Assembly: GCA_947305775.1 (NCBI GenBank)
Contig: CAMZEN010000005.1
Span: 1-64,000 of the forward strand
Direction of reading: 5' to 3'
Length of the DNA: 64,000 nt
Source of the DNA: an uncultured Verrucomicrobiota bacterium
Lineage (GTDB): Bacteria; Verrucomicrobiota; Kiritimatiellia; RFP12; UBA1067
Under the pieces are notes generated by a model. It was not told where the DNA came from. It did not search any database and saw only the letters and a program-made list of their open reading frames with translations. The translations under genes and the position numbers were made by a program. Shown here in pieces: positions 1-8,173 of the stretch (positions are counted from its first letter, which is position 1; the number at the start of each line of letters is the position of its first letter).

Positions 1-33
1 CGCATACGCAAGCTCGCGGAGGGACTGAAATGA
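1..33 (+). CDS. 3' end of an unidentified upstream gene (partial)
   Basis: Frame 1 is open from the window edge, reads ...RIRKLAEGLK and stops at TGA 31-33. The stop overlaps the thiD ATG (30-32) in an ATGA arrangement, so this is probably the preceding gene of a thiamine operon. Ten residues are too few to name it. Confidence 0.5.
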   Translation, partial: RIRKLAEGLK

Positions 34-851
34 ACGATTGCAGGCCCTGCTGCCTTACGATAGCCGGCAGCGACAGCGGCGGCAATGCGGGCGTCCAGGC
101 CGACCTTCGCGCATTTCATGCGTACGGCCTGCACGGATGCACGGTGTTCGCGGCGTTGACGGCGCAGAACCCGTTTGGCGTTTCCGCTATACACGGCGTG
201 CCGCCGGACTTCGTGGCCGCGCAACTCGATGCGGTTCTTGGCATCTACGCGATTAAAGCGCTCAAGACCGGCATGCTCGCCAATCCGGCGGTCATAGAGG
301 TTGTCGCCGAAAAGCTGCGCGCGCACGCCGATATCGCGAAGGTAATCGACCCCGTGATGGTCGCGACAAGCGGAGCCCGCCTTATAACGGACGATGCAAT
401 CAAGGCGCTAAAGGAGAAGCTCCTTCCGCTTGCGACCGTGATTACGCCGAATGTGCCTGAGGCCGAAACGCTCTCTGGTCTGCCGCTTCGCTGCCGCGCA
501 GATGTTCGCGAAGCGGCGCGGCGCCTCAACGGAACTTTCGGCTGCGCGGTGCTCATAAAGGGCGGACACGCCGTTGGCGACCTAGAGGCCGCGGAAGACA
601 CGCTTTTCGACGGCAAAAACTTCTTCGCCTCGACCATGCCGTGGATCGCGAACCCGGTATCAACCCACGGCACAGGCTGTTCGCTCGCGGCGGCCCTTGC
701 GGCCGAGCTTGCACTTGGTCGCGACCTCAAGGCTGCGGTTGAAGGGGCCAAGGCGTACGTCCACAAGGCGATAGCGTCTTCATACTATGTGGGCGAAAAC
801 TGCGGCGTGCTGGGCTTTGTCGATGGCTGCGCCGCCAAATGGAACGTCTGA
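30..851 (+). CDS. thiD: Hydroxymethylpyrimidine/phosphomethylpyrimidine kinase ThiD
   Basis: Cytoplasmic ribokinase-fold kinase that phosphorylates HMP and then HMP-P to give HMP-PP, the pyrimidine half of thiamine. At 273 residues it has the usual ThiD length. Visible motifs are the N-terminal substrate loop AGSDSGGNAGVQAD (12-25), DPVM (107-110), TPNVPEAETL (139-148), KGGH (177-180) and the anion-hole/catalytic GTGC (214-217). The ATG overlaps the stop of the preceding gene, and thi4 and thiE follow on the same strand, so it sits in a thiamine biosynthesis operon. The family assignment is secure. Confidence 0.96.
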   Translation: MNDCRPCCLTIAGSDSGGNAGVQADLRAFHAYGLHGCTVFAALTAQNPFGVSAIHGVPPDFVAAQLDAVLGIYAIKALKTGMLANPAVIEVVAEKLRAHADIAKVIDPVMVATSGARLITDDAIKALKEKLLPLATVITPNVPEAETLSGLPLRCRADVREAARRLNGTFGCAVLIKGGHAVGDLEAAEDTLFDGKNFFASTMPWIANPVSTHGTGCSLAAALAAELALGRDLKAAVEGAKAYVHKAIASSYYVGENCGVLGFVDGCAAKWNV

Positions 852-882
852 AATCTTAAAGTAAAGAAAGAGAGGAATACAA

Positions 883-1662
883 ATGGAAGTAATGGAAGAA
901 ACGATCTCCGGCGCAATCGTCCGGAGCTATTTCAAGAAGCTGCAGGACAACCTCGCGGTTGATGTCGCAATCGTCGGCGCGGGCCCGTCGGGACTCGTCG
1001 CGGCGCGCGATCTCGCGCTTGCAGGGCTTAAGGTTGCGGTGTTCGAGTCCAAACTTGCGCCGGGCGGCGGAACATGGGGCGGCGGAATGCTGATGAACGA
1101 GGTTGTCGTGCAGAACGATGCGGCAGAGATACTCCATGAGTTCGGCATAACGACCGTTCCGGTCGACGCAACCTACCACACGGTCGATTCTGTCGAAATG
1201 GCGTCCGGCCTCATATTCGGCGCACGCAAGGCGGGAGCTACGATCTTCAACGCCGTCAAGGTCGAGGATATCGTAATCCACAACGGCATCGTGTGCGGCG
1301 TCGTCATAAACTGGAACCCGGTTGCGCGGCTTGAGATGCATGTCGACCCAATCGTCGTCACCACCCGCGCGCTTATCGACGGCACGGGCCACCCGAGCGA
1401 GATAATCAACAAGGCCGTCAACAAGGCCGGGGTCAAGATTGATTCACCGACTGGTGGCATCCTTGGCGAAAAGCCCATGTGGATGGAGGATGGCGAGCGC
1501 ACGACCGTCGAGAACACGAAGCGCCTCTATCCCGGACTCTACGCTTCCGGCATGGCCGCTAACAACGTCCAGGGCGGATTCCGCATGGGACCAATCTTTG
1601 GCGGAATGTTCAAGAGCGGACGCAAGGTCGCGCAGATAATCCTAAAGGATCTCGGCAAGTGA
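883..1662 (+). CDS. thi4: Thi4-type thiamine thiazole synthase, probably sulfide-dependent
   Basis: Makes the adenylated thiazole (ADT) precursor of thiamine from NAD and glycine. The Rossmann FAD/NAD motif GAGPSG is at 32-37, followed by the family's glycine run [10 protein letters not shown] (61-70), the TGH motif (168-170) and the C-terminal [13 protein letters not shown]. Eukaryotic Thi4 is a suicide enzyme that donates sulfur from an active-site cysteine. The only cysteine here is C138, far from that site, so by analogy with archaeal Thi4 this should be a catalytic, sulfide-using enzyme, fitting an anaerobe. An SD-like GAGAGG precedes the ATG. It takes the ThiG role between thiD and thiE. 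Confidence 0.92.
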   Translation: MEVMEETISGAIVRSYFKKLQDNLAVDVAIVGAGPSGLVAARDLALAGLKVAVFESKLAPGGGTWGGGMLMNEVVVQNDAAEILHEFGITTVPVDATYHTVDSVEMASGLIFGARKAGATIFNAVKVEDIVIHNGIVCGVVINWNPVARLEMHVDPIVVTTRALIDGTGHPSEIINKAVNKAGVKIDSPTGGILGEKPMWMEDGERTTVENTKRLYPGLYASGMAANNVQGGFRMGPIFGGMFKSGRKVAQIILKDLGK

Positions 1663-2276
1663 CGGACTTCGGCTTCTATCTTGTCATTACAAACCCGGTC
1701 GTCGGCTACGCAAAGTGCGCGGAAGCTGCCGTCAGGGCTGGGGTCAAGATCATACAGCTGCGCATGAAGCACGCTTCGCGCGAAGAAATAATCCGCGAAG
1801 CGCGCGAGATGCGTCGCGTCACGGCAGGCACCGGCACGTTGTTCATAGTGAACGACGATCCGACGATTGCCGTCGAGGCGGAAGCGGACGGCGTGCATGT
1901 CGGGCAGGACGACATGCCGCCATCCGAAGTGCGCGCAAGGTTCCCCGAATTGCGGATTGTCGGTCTCTCGACGCACAATCCTCGGCAGGTTGAAGCCTCC
2001 AGGACGGAGCCGATAGACTACATCGGCGTCGGTCCGGTTTACGCCACGCCGACCAAGGACATTCCTGATCCGACGCTTGGGCTGGACACCATGGCGCGGA
2101 TGATTGCGACGGCGGCGCATCCTGCCGTTGCGATCGGCGGAATCGACGCAGAGCGCCTTCCTGCAGTCTTGAATGCGGGGGCGCGCAATTTTGCAGTCGT
2201 ACGTGCAGTATGCGGCAGCAGCGACCCGTACTCGGCGATAACCGCCTTGATGCGACAGAGCAAAATATTGATATAA
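1659..2276 (+). CDS. thiE: Thiamine-phosphate synthase ThiE
   Basis: TIM-barrel enzyme that joins HMP-PP and thiazole phosphate into thiamine phosphate. Visible motifs are QLRMK (33-37), the Mg/pyrophosphate motif VNDDPTIA (64-71), DGVHVGQDD (77-85), G-x-S-x-H (102-106), GPVYATPTK (125-133) and the phosphate-binding IGGI (159-162). Length is 205 residues, typical for the family. The start is GTG at 1659, giving a GTGA overlap with the thi4 stop, so translation is coupled to thi4. It closes the thiD-thi4-thiE operon. Confidence 0.95.
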   Translation: MTDFGFYLVITNPVVGYAKCAEAAVRAGVKIIQLRMKHASREEIIREAREMRRVTAGTGTLFIVNDDPTIAVEAEADGVHVGQDDMPPSEVRARFPELRIVGLSTHNPRQVEASRTEPIDYIGVGPVYATPTKDIPDPTLGLDTMARMIATAAHPAVAIGGIDAERLPAVLNAGARNFAVVRAVCGSSDPYSAITALMRQSKILI

Positions 2277-2325
2277 GACCGCAAAATATCAGCATAATCC
2301 AAGGACAATCAGAACAGCAGTAAAA

Positions 2326-2334
2326 TGGTATAAT
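2326..2334 (+). promoter_or_regulatory. Extended -10 promoter of the alkaline phosphatase gene
   Basis: TGGTATAAT ends 8 bases before the ATG at 2343. The predicted start site (about 2341) leaves almost no 5' UTR, so the mRNA would be essentially leaderless. No convincing -35 box is seen. Confidence 0.7.
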
Positions 2335-2342
2335 AAGTAATC

Positions 2343-3680
2343 ATGAAAGCTATTGTACCAATTCTACTGCTGTTCGGGACGGTGGCACTGGCGGACACGC
2401 CTCGCAACGTCGTCCTTTTCATCGGCGATGGCATGTCCACACCGCAACGCATCGTGGCGGAGGAGTTTTCGCGCAAAGTCTACGGCGAAGCCCTGGCCAT
2501 GAATGCGCTACCCTTCCACGCGACGACATTTACATACTCTCGTTCCTCGCTTGTAACCGACTCCGCCGCAGCAGCGACCGCAATCGCGTGCGGCGAAAAG
2601 GCGACAAACGGGGCTGTTGGCGTCGACGCCGACGGGAAGCGGCTGACAAGCTGTGCCGAAGCCGCACGCGACACCGGACGAAATGTAGGCATAGTCACGA
2701 GCGTCACCATAAACCACGCAACGCCGGCCGGCTTCTATGCCCACCAGCAAAGCCGCTCCATGCTTTACCAGATCGGCCTTGACCTCGTCCGCTCCCGTTT
2801 CGACCTGTTCCTCGGCGGCGGGCTGGACGACGCCAACAGCAAAACGAACGGGGTAGCCGAATACGTGGGTGACCTTTACGAATATGCCGCGACAAACGGA
2901 TATTGCGTCGCAAGCGGCCGCAAGGAGTTCAACGAACTTTTCAAAGCGCCGATGCCGAACCGCATCTGGTGGCGTAGCGGCGAAAAGGCTCTGCCTTACG
3001 CCATCGACGCACAGGGCGACGATACCCCGCGCCTGCCGGAGCTAACCCGGTTTGCGCTCGACTTCCTTAACTCAAAAGACGACAACGGATTCTTTTTGAT
3101 GGTCGAAGGCGGCAGGGTCGACTGGGCCGGACACGCAAACGAAGCCGCGACAAACCTTCGCGACATGCTTGAGCTGGACAACGCCGTAAAGGTTGCGCTC
3201 AAGTTCCAGAAGGAGCACCCCGATACACTCGTCATCGTAACCGGCGACCATGAAACCGGCGGAATGTCGCTCGGCTTCGCTGGCACGGGATACGCCTTTT
3301 ACATGGAAAGGCTCGCGACCCAGACATGCTCGACGGAGAAATTCCGCGAGCGCTACCTTGCGCTGAAGGACAAAGGCGCACCTTTTGAAGAAATCGCCGC
3401 ACTGCTGACGGAGTGCTACGGGTTCAGGTTTGATGGAGACAAGGGCGATCCGATGACCCTGACGGACTCCGAAATCCAAAGCCTAAAGCAAAACTACAAT
3501 CATGGCACCCTTGATGACAAGGCTCGCCGTCTAATGCAGGAGCGTGCAGGCGTCGGCTGGACAAGCGGTGCGCATACAGGGCTGCCGGCGCTTACGACGT
3601 CCATCGGGCCATGCGCTGAGCGGTTCCTTGGGCTGCTCGACAACACCGACATCGCAAGGATCATCAAATCGTTCTGGTGA
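2343..3680 (+). CDS. Secreted alkaline phosphatase (PhoA family)
   Basis: Periplasmic or exported phosphomonoesterase. A signal peptide occupies residues 1-17 (hydrophobic AIVPILLLFGTVALA). Metal-ligand motif FIGDGM (26-31) and catalytic TDSAAAATA, with Ser74 as the likely nucleophile, are followed by GGRVDWAGHANE, GDHETGG and a C-terminal SGAHTG that supply the remaining zinc/magnesium ligands. At 445 residues it matches the classical family. It has its own near-leaderless promoter and is coupled to the downstream YibE/F gene by a TGATG overlap. Confidence 0.93.
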   Translation: MKAIVPILLLFGTVALADTPRNVVLFIGDGMSTPQRIVAEEFSRKVYGEALAMNALPFHATTFTYSRSSLVTDSAAAATAIACGEKATNGAVGVDADGKRLTSCAEAARDTGRNVGIVTSVTINHATPAGFYAHQQSRSMLYQIGLDLVRSRFDLFLGGGLDDANSKTNGVAEYVGDLYEYAATNGYCVASGRKEFNELFKAPMPNRIWWRSGEKALPYAIDAQGDDTPRLPELTRFALDFLNSKDDNGFFLMVEGGRVDWAGHANEAATNLRDMLELDNAVKVALKFQKEHPDTLVIVTGDHETGGMSLGFAGTGYAFYMERLATQTCSTEKFRERYLALKDKGAPFEEIAALLTECYGFRFDGDKGDPMTLTDSEIQSLKQNYNHGTLDDKARRLMQERAGVGWTSGAHTGLPALTTSIGPCAERFLGLLDNTDIARIIKSFW

Positions 3681-4822
3681 TGAGCAGCTTGTCGCCAAGA
3701 CTTCGCGCATTAGCGCTGCCGCTTTTGACAATCCTGGCGACCGCAGTCGCGATATTCACGCCATCCCCTGCCGAACATGCGCAACACACCTCCCGGTCGG
3801 TCATGGCGCGAGTCATTACGGTCGACGATTCAAGCCTTGAGACGCACGGGTTGATGAAGTACGGTTCGCAGGTCATTGAAGTCGAAATACTGGAAGGCGC
3901 ACACAAAGGCGAAAGGTTCCCGGCCACAAATGTGGTGCGTGCGCAGATGGAGCTCGACAAGTTCTTCGAGTCTGGCGACACCATAACCGTCACCCTTCCA
4001 GACGATGTTACGTCCGGTGCGATGCTTGTGGCGCGCGATCATTGGCGCATAGGATGGATCGCCGCGGGCTTCGGGGCATTCGCCCTTCTGCTCATGCTGT
4101 TCGGCGGTTGGGTCGGGGTGCGAGCGCTCGCCAGCTTTGCGTTTTCGTGCGCCGTCATATGGCGATTCGTGGTGCCTCTTGCGCTGCGCGGCATGAACGC
4201 CTCGCTAGTCGCCTTTTTTGCCACGGCGATCCTGACGGCCGCAATCATGTTCCTGGTGGGCGGCACCACCCGCAAGGCTCTCGCGGCGTTCTGCGGCGCG
4301 ATGCTCGGCGTTGTCGCGGCGCTTTTTCTGGCGCATTTCTTCGGTGAAGTGCTAAAGATCAACGGCGCCACCCTGCCATTCGTGCAGACGCTCGTGTATT
4401 CCGGCTTCGCAGATCTCGATCTTGCGGACGTATTCATCGCGGCCACCATTCTTTCCGGGTCCGGCGCTATGATGGACCTCGCGATGGACATATCGGCTGG
4501 AGTGCGGGAAGTTGCGCGGCATAATCCGTCCCTCGGCTTCAGCGCCCTTTTCCTAAGCGGTCTGCGCATAGGCAAGGCGACTGTCGGGACAATGACGACT
4601 ACGCTTCTTTTGGCGTATTCCGGCGGATACCTTACGCTCCTTATGGTTTTTTACGCGCAAGGAACGTCTCCGGCCGACTTCCTTTCTTCGCCGATCGTGG
4701 CCGCCGAAGTGGTAAAGACCCTGGTGGGGTCGCTCGCGATAGTCCTTGTGGCGCCTTTCACAGCCATAGTTTCGGCGCACCTGTTCTCGGCGCGAAATGC
4801 AGTTGCACGAACCAAACAATAG
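3680..4822 (+). CDS. YibE/F-family membrane protein
   Basis: Polytopic inner-membrane protein of the YibE/F (PF07907) family, whose function is not established. An N-terminal signal-like helix (about 8-28) is followed by a soluble beta-rich domain (about 40-115), then seven or eight hydrophobic segments from about residue 125 to the C-terminus, including the family-typical stretch ILSGSGAMMDLAMDISAG and SGLRIGKATVGTMTTTLLLAY. I prefer ATG at 3680 (TGATG overlap with the phosphatase stop); a GTG lies one codon upstream at 3677. Confidence 0.88.
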   Translation: MSSLSPRLRALALPLLTILATAVAIFTPSPAEHAQHTSRSVMARVITVDDSSLETHGLMKYGSQVIEVEILEGAHKGERFPATNVVRAQMELDKFFESGDTITVTLPDDVTSGAMLVARDHWRIGWIAAGFGAFALLLMLFGGWVGVRALASFAFSCAVIWRFVVPLALRGMNASLVAFFATAILTAAIMFLVGGTTRKALAAFCGAMLGVVAALFLAHFFGEVLKINGATLPFVQTLVYSGFADLDLADVFIAATILSGSGAMMDLAMDISAGVREVARHNPSLGFSALFLSGLRIGKATVGTMTTTLLLAYSGGYLTLLMVFYAQGTSPADFLSSPIVAAEVVKTLVGSLAIVLVAPFTAIVSAHLFSARNAVARTKQ

Positions 4823-4833
4823 GAAAACAAACA

Positions 4834-5082
4834 ATGAAAACCTTCAAAACAAGCGGCACTTGCGCACGGGCGATTGAATATGACGTGCAAAACGGCATAG
4901 TAACTGCCTGCAAGTTCATAGGCGGATGCCCAGGCAACACACAAGGAGTAGCAAAGCTCGTCGTGGGGCGAAAGGTCGAAGACGTAATCGCCATGCTAAA
5001 GGGCATACAGTGCCGTAACGGCACATCCTGCCCAGACCAGCTCGCCCAGGCTCTGGAATCAGAGACTTCGGCTGTAGCCTAA
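4834..5082 (+). CDS. TSCPD-domain protein (TIGR03905-like)
   Basis: Small 82-residue protein of the TIGR03905 type, with the diagnostic TSCPD motif at 64-68 and conserved cysteines at 10, 26, 32, 60 and 66, including GGCPGNTQG (30-38). The TSCPD domain also caps some ribonucleotide reductases and may bind metal or nucleotide; the role of the stand-alone protein is unknown. It lies 11 bases after the YibE/F stop with an AGGAAAA ribosome-binding site. Its stop overlaps tail-to-tail with the ybaK stop on the opposite strand. Confidence 0.88.
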   Translation: MKTFKTSGTCARAIEYDVQNGIVTACKFIGGCPGNTQGVAKLVVGRKVEDVIAMLKGIQCRNGTSCPDQLAQALESETSAVA

Positions 5083-5573
5083 AGGGAGATTCCTACATCT
5101 ACAGGAATCGTCAGGCCAGGCAAGGCTTTGGCGAGGTCTGCGCTTTTCATGGCAACTAGAATTCCGCGATGTCCGGCATTGATGTATATCTCGTCCAGAT
5201 CGAGAATGGTTTTCTGGACATATACCGTCATGCGCCTTTTCGTGCCAAACGGCGAAGTTCCACCGACATGGTAGCCGGAATATCGGTCGGCTGTGTCGGG
5301 TTCGCACATTGAAACAGTCTTGCAGCCGCGCACACGCGCCAGATTCTTGGTCGAAATCTCGCAATCGCCGTGCATAAGGCATACAAAAGGCTTTTTTGTC
5401 TCGTCTTCCAGAATTAACGTCTTTATAGTCGCATGATGGTCAAGGCCAAGCTCGGTCGCCGCCTGAATCGTACCACCATGCTCTGAATAGTCGTAGCACC
5501 GCACCTCATACGGAACTTTAGCCGCATCAAGTGCTCTTAGGGCATTGGTCTTCGGTATTGTCGTAGGTTTCAT
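5079..5573 (-). CDS. ybaK: YbaK/EbsC-family Cys-tRNA(Pro) deacylase
   Basis: Trans-editing enzyme that hydrolyses mischarged aminoacyl-tRNA, classically Cys-tRNA(Pro). The 164-residue protein has the family N-terminus (TNALRALDAAKVPYEV), KTLILEDETKKPFVCLMHGD and the C-terminal GGTSPFGTKRRMTVYV, which holds the conserved G-x-S-P-x-G loop. The assigned ATG directly abuts TATAAA, which could be the -10 box itself, so the real start may lie a little downstream. The gene stands alone, convergent with the TSCPD gene. Confidence 0.9.
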   Translation of the reverse strand: MKPTTIPKTNALRALDAAKVPYEVRCYDYSEHGGTIQAATELGLDHHATIKTLILEDETKKPFVCLMHGDCEISTKNLARVRGCKTVSMCEPDTADRYSGYHVGGTSPFGTKRRMTVYVQKTILDLDEIYINAGHRGILVAMKSADLAKALPGLTIPVDVGISL

Positions 5574-5625
5574 TTATACTTTATTGCAGAAAATTCCGCC
5601 GCAAAGCAAATCGCACGGCAAACCC

Positions 5626-6444
5626 TCAACGCGAAACGCCCTGCCTGGATATGAATACGTGGGCGTATTCCGACTCGAACCTCAGCGGGACACCAGGCGG
5701 CACAAGTGCGCTTTCGCCGCAGGCGAGGGTTTCACCGTCGACAAGAACATCGCCTTCGGCGACAAACAGCACTTGGTATGTGTCGTCGGGAGCAAACTCG
5801 CAACCGCCTGCAACATCAATCTGGCGGAAGGAAAAGAAGGGACAATCCGCTTCAGTTTGCGGCACAGGAACCGGCATGGTGTAGTCAATCGAAACCAGCG
5901 ACTTACCAATATGCAGCTCGCGTGGGCGGCCATCCGCGCCTACGCGATTCCAGTCGTACAGCCTGTATGTGGTGTTTGAGCTCTGCTGAATCTCATATAG
6001 ACGAACTCCATCGCCGATTGCGTGGACAAGTCCGCCGGGGATGAAATACACTTCGCCCTTCTTCGCTTCGTGTCTTATAAGCAGATCCTCAAAGCGACCA
6101 CCTGCGACGGCCGAGTATACATCATCCGCCTTTGTTCCAGGCTTCAGGCCTGCATAGATTATGCCATCTCCAAGCATGCACCACAGTTCGGTTTTTGGAA
6201 CGCCGCCGGTTAGATGGGAAGTGCGTTCGTTAGGATGGACCTGTACCGAAAGCCTTTTCTTCGCGTCTATAACCTTGGCAAGGAGATTGAAGTCCGGACA
6301 AACTTCAGCAAGCGACTTCCCGGCAAGCGATCCATTTGCTATAATCCCCGGCCCATCAGAATGGACGGAAACAACCCAGCTCTCTTCACCCCACAAGGCC
6401 TGATGTCTATTAGGCTTGAATCTTAGAATATAATCCGGCTTCAT
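5626..6444 (-). CDS. manA: Mannose-6-phosphate isomerase, class I (short form)
   Basis: Cupin zinc enzyme interconverting mannose-6-phosphate and fructose-6-phosphate. Zinc-ligand motifs are visible: QVHPNE (68-73), KTELW (84-88) and GLVHAIGDGVRLYEIQQSS, which also carries the conserved EIQ segment. At 272 residues it is the short bacterial form, without the helical insertion of long ManA. The ATG overlaps the HAD gene stop (ATGA), making it the last gene of the BatC-like/murG/HAD/manA operon. Confidence 0.92.
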   Translation of the reverse strand: MKPDYILRFKPNRHQALWGEESWVVSVHSDGPGIIANGSLAGKSLAEVCPDFNLLAKVIDAKKRLSVQVHPNERTSHLTGGVPKTELWCMLGDGIIYAGLKPGTKADDVYSAVAGGRFEDLLIRHEAKKGEVYFIPGGLVHAIGDGVRLYEIQQSSNTTYRLYDWNRVGADGRPRELHIGKSLVSIDYTMPVPVPQTEADCPFFSFRQIDVAGGCEFAPDDTYQVLFVAEGDVLVDGETLACGESALVPPGVPLRFESEYAHVFISRQGVSR

Positions 6445-7103
6445 GCAATCATCCTTCCAAATCCATGGTCGATGGCCATATCCAAAACATCATCAATGCT
6501 TTCGCCAGTAGGGGCGAGCGGCGAAAGACGCCATGTCGCATGGCTGCCGCCACCGAACAGGATGCATCTTGCGTTAAGCACATCCGCCACCTCCTTGTCG
6601 TGTATTGCGTCTCCGACGAACACAAGATCAAGGCTATCGCCCGGATGCGCCGATCTTATGCTCTCGGCAAGGCGTACGGCGGCATTGACTTTTGAAGAGC
6701 CGTCGAGGTTGTCTGTTCCTCGCACGAACTCAAAGTACCCCGCCGCTCCAAACGAAGCGACATCCCTTTCGAGTTTATCCTGGCGAAGTGCCGAAAGAAG
6801 AGATTGCCCGATTCCCAACGTCTTCGCACGCTCAAGGGCGTCGATCGCGCCATTCGCCATGCGTCTGGGCTGCATGGCATATGCATCATGGTACTCTACG
6901 GCGATTGCGTCCCAGTCTTCGCGCTCAAGTTCAAATCCACACTCTCGATAGAACGGTCTTACGGGAAACGCAAAGCGATCTTTGTAGAACTCATGCGAAA
7001 TCGGCCTTTTGCCGCGCCTCGACAACATTACGTTCAATGCGGCCAGCGCCGCGGCGGTATCGTCCAGCAATGTACCGTTCCAATCCCAGACTATGTAAGT
7101 CAT
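6441..7103 (-). CDS. HAD-superfamily hydrolase
   Basis: Haloacid-dehalogenase-fold phosphatase, 220 residues. Motif I is DWNGTLLDD (7-15) with the Asp nucleophile and general acid in DxN order, motif II is the Ser of LLSAL, and motif III/IV is Lys (SSKVNAAV) followed by GDAIHD. It resembles phosphoglycolate- or beta-phosphoglucomutase-like enzymes, but the substrate cannot be read from sequence. ATGA overlaps on both sides (murG upstream, manA downstream) show translational coupling. Confidence 0.85.
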   Translation of the reverse strand: MTYIVWDWNGTLLDDTAAALAALNVMLSRRGKRPISHEFYKDRFAFPVRPFYRECGFELEREDWDAIAVEYHDAYAMQPRRMANGAIDALERAKTLGIGQSLLSALRQDKLERDVASFGAAGYFEFVRGTDNLDGSSKVNAAVRLAESIRSAHPGDSLDLVFVGDAIHDKEVADVLNARCILFGGGSHATWRLSPLAPTGESIDDVLDMAIDHGFGRMIA

Positions 7104-8173
7104 TTCCCTTGGACAAGTCCTTCAAGCAAATCGACAACCTTTGCGGCGGCATCCGGCTCGGCAAGCGCCTTCATGCGCTCGCGCATCGATGCGAGCTGTT
7201 CCGGATGATCGTGCTTCTGCAGCAGATAGCGGCACACCTGCTTGGGCTGCAGCTGATTCTGCATGCCCTCGTCCGCCGCGCCCCTTGCCGCAAACGCATC
7301 GGCGTTGTAGTGCTGGTGGTCGCGCAGGGCAGACGGCAGCGGAATGAGCAAGGCTGGCTTTCCGCATGCGGCAAGCTCGAAGCAAGTGGACGCACCAGCG
7401 CGGGCGACGACAATGTCAGCGGAAGCAAAAGCATCCGCCATTGCGTTTTCAAAAGCCTTTACACGCGACGGTATCTGGGCCTTTGCGTACGCCTCCCTGA
7501 CGAAAGCCTCGTCCTTCGCGCCGGTCTGATGTATCACATACAGGTTTTTCTTTTCGGACCGGCGGTCAAGATCGCGCTTCAGCATGACGATTGCCTCGCT
7601 CAACAGTTCGTTTACCGCATGTGCGCCCTGGGAACCGCCCGTTATGAAGACGGTAAACGAGTCCGCCGGAATGAAGTCGAACCTCGTGCCTTTTGATATG
7701 GAGTCCCTGACCGGCAAGCCTGTCAATACCGTGTGCGCATTGGGCAGACACTTCGCCGTCATCTCGAAGCTGGTGGCCACGCGCACGGCAAAGCGTGAAA
7801 GAAAATCCACGGCCTTGCCCGGTATGGTGTTGGCCTCGTGCAGCACTATCGGGATTCCACGGCTTTTCGCGGCAAGAACCGGCGGCAGGCTTGAATACGA
7901 TCCCATCGCAAGAAGAACATCAGGACGGTTCTTCTTCAGAGCTCGACGGCATTTGAAGAAAGACGCCAATATCGAAAGCACATGGCGAGCCTTAAGCTGT
8001 TTTGCGCCGGTGGAAAAGACCGCTCCAGTCCAGCTTTTCATCACGCTCGACTCGATGTCGCGACCCGAGCTCCAAACGGTAACATCATGCCCCCTTTTGC
8101 GAAGCTCCTCCGCAACAGCTATCCCAGGGAATGAATGTCCACCGGTTCCTCCACAAGCAACTACAACCTTCAT
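7100..8173 (-). CDS. murG: MurG, lipid II-forming GlcNAc transferase
   Basis: Inner-membrane-associated glycosyltransferase that adds GlcNAc to lipid I to make lipid II for peptidoglycan. The first G loop GGTGGHSFPG is at 8-17, the GSYSS loop at 91-95 and HEANTIPGK at 112-120. A third G loop TGGSQGAHAVN and the UDP-binding stretch RAGASTCFELAACGKP follow. At 357 residues it is full length. It overlaps the preceding gene (TAATG) and the HAD gene (ATGA). Other mur genes are absent here, so it has been separated from the usual dcw cluster. Confidence 0.95.
   Translation of the reverse strand: MKVVVACGGTGGHSFPGIAVAEELRKRGHDVTVWSSGRDIESSVMKSWTGAVFSTGAKQLKARHVLSILASFFKCRRALKKNRPDVLLAMGSYSSLPPVLAAKSRGIPIVLHEANTIPGKAVDFLSRFAVRVATSFEMTAKCLPNAHTVLTGLPVRDSISKGTRFDFIPADSFTVFITGGSQGAHAVNELLSEAIVMLKRDLDRRSEKKNLYVIHQTGAKDEAFVREAYAKAQIPSRVKAFENAMADAFASADIVVARAGASTCFELAACGKPALLIPLPSALRDHQHYNADAFAARGAADEGMQNQLQPKQVCRYLLQKHDHPEQLASMRERMKALAEPDAAAKVVDLLEGLVQGK

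Noticed and set aside
852..882. TPP riboswitch between thiD and thi4
   Set aside because: The gap is 31 bases, too short, and lacks the THI-box sequences. A riboswitch could exist before the operon, outside the window.
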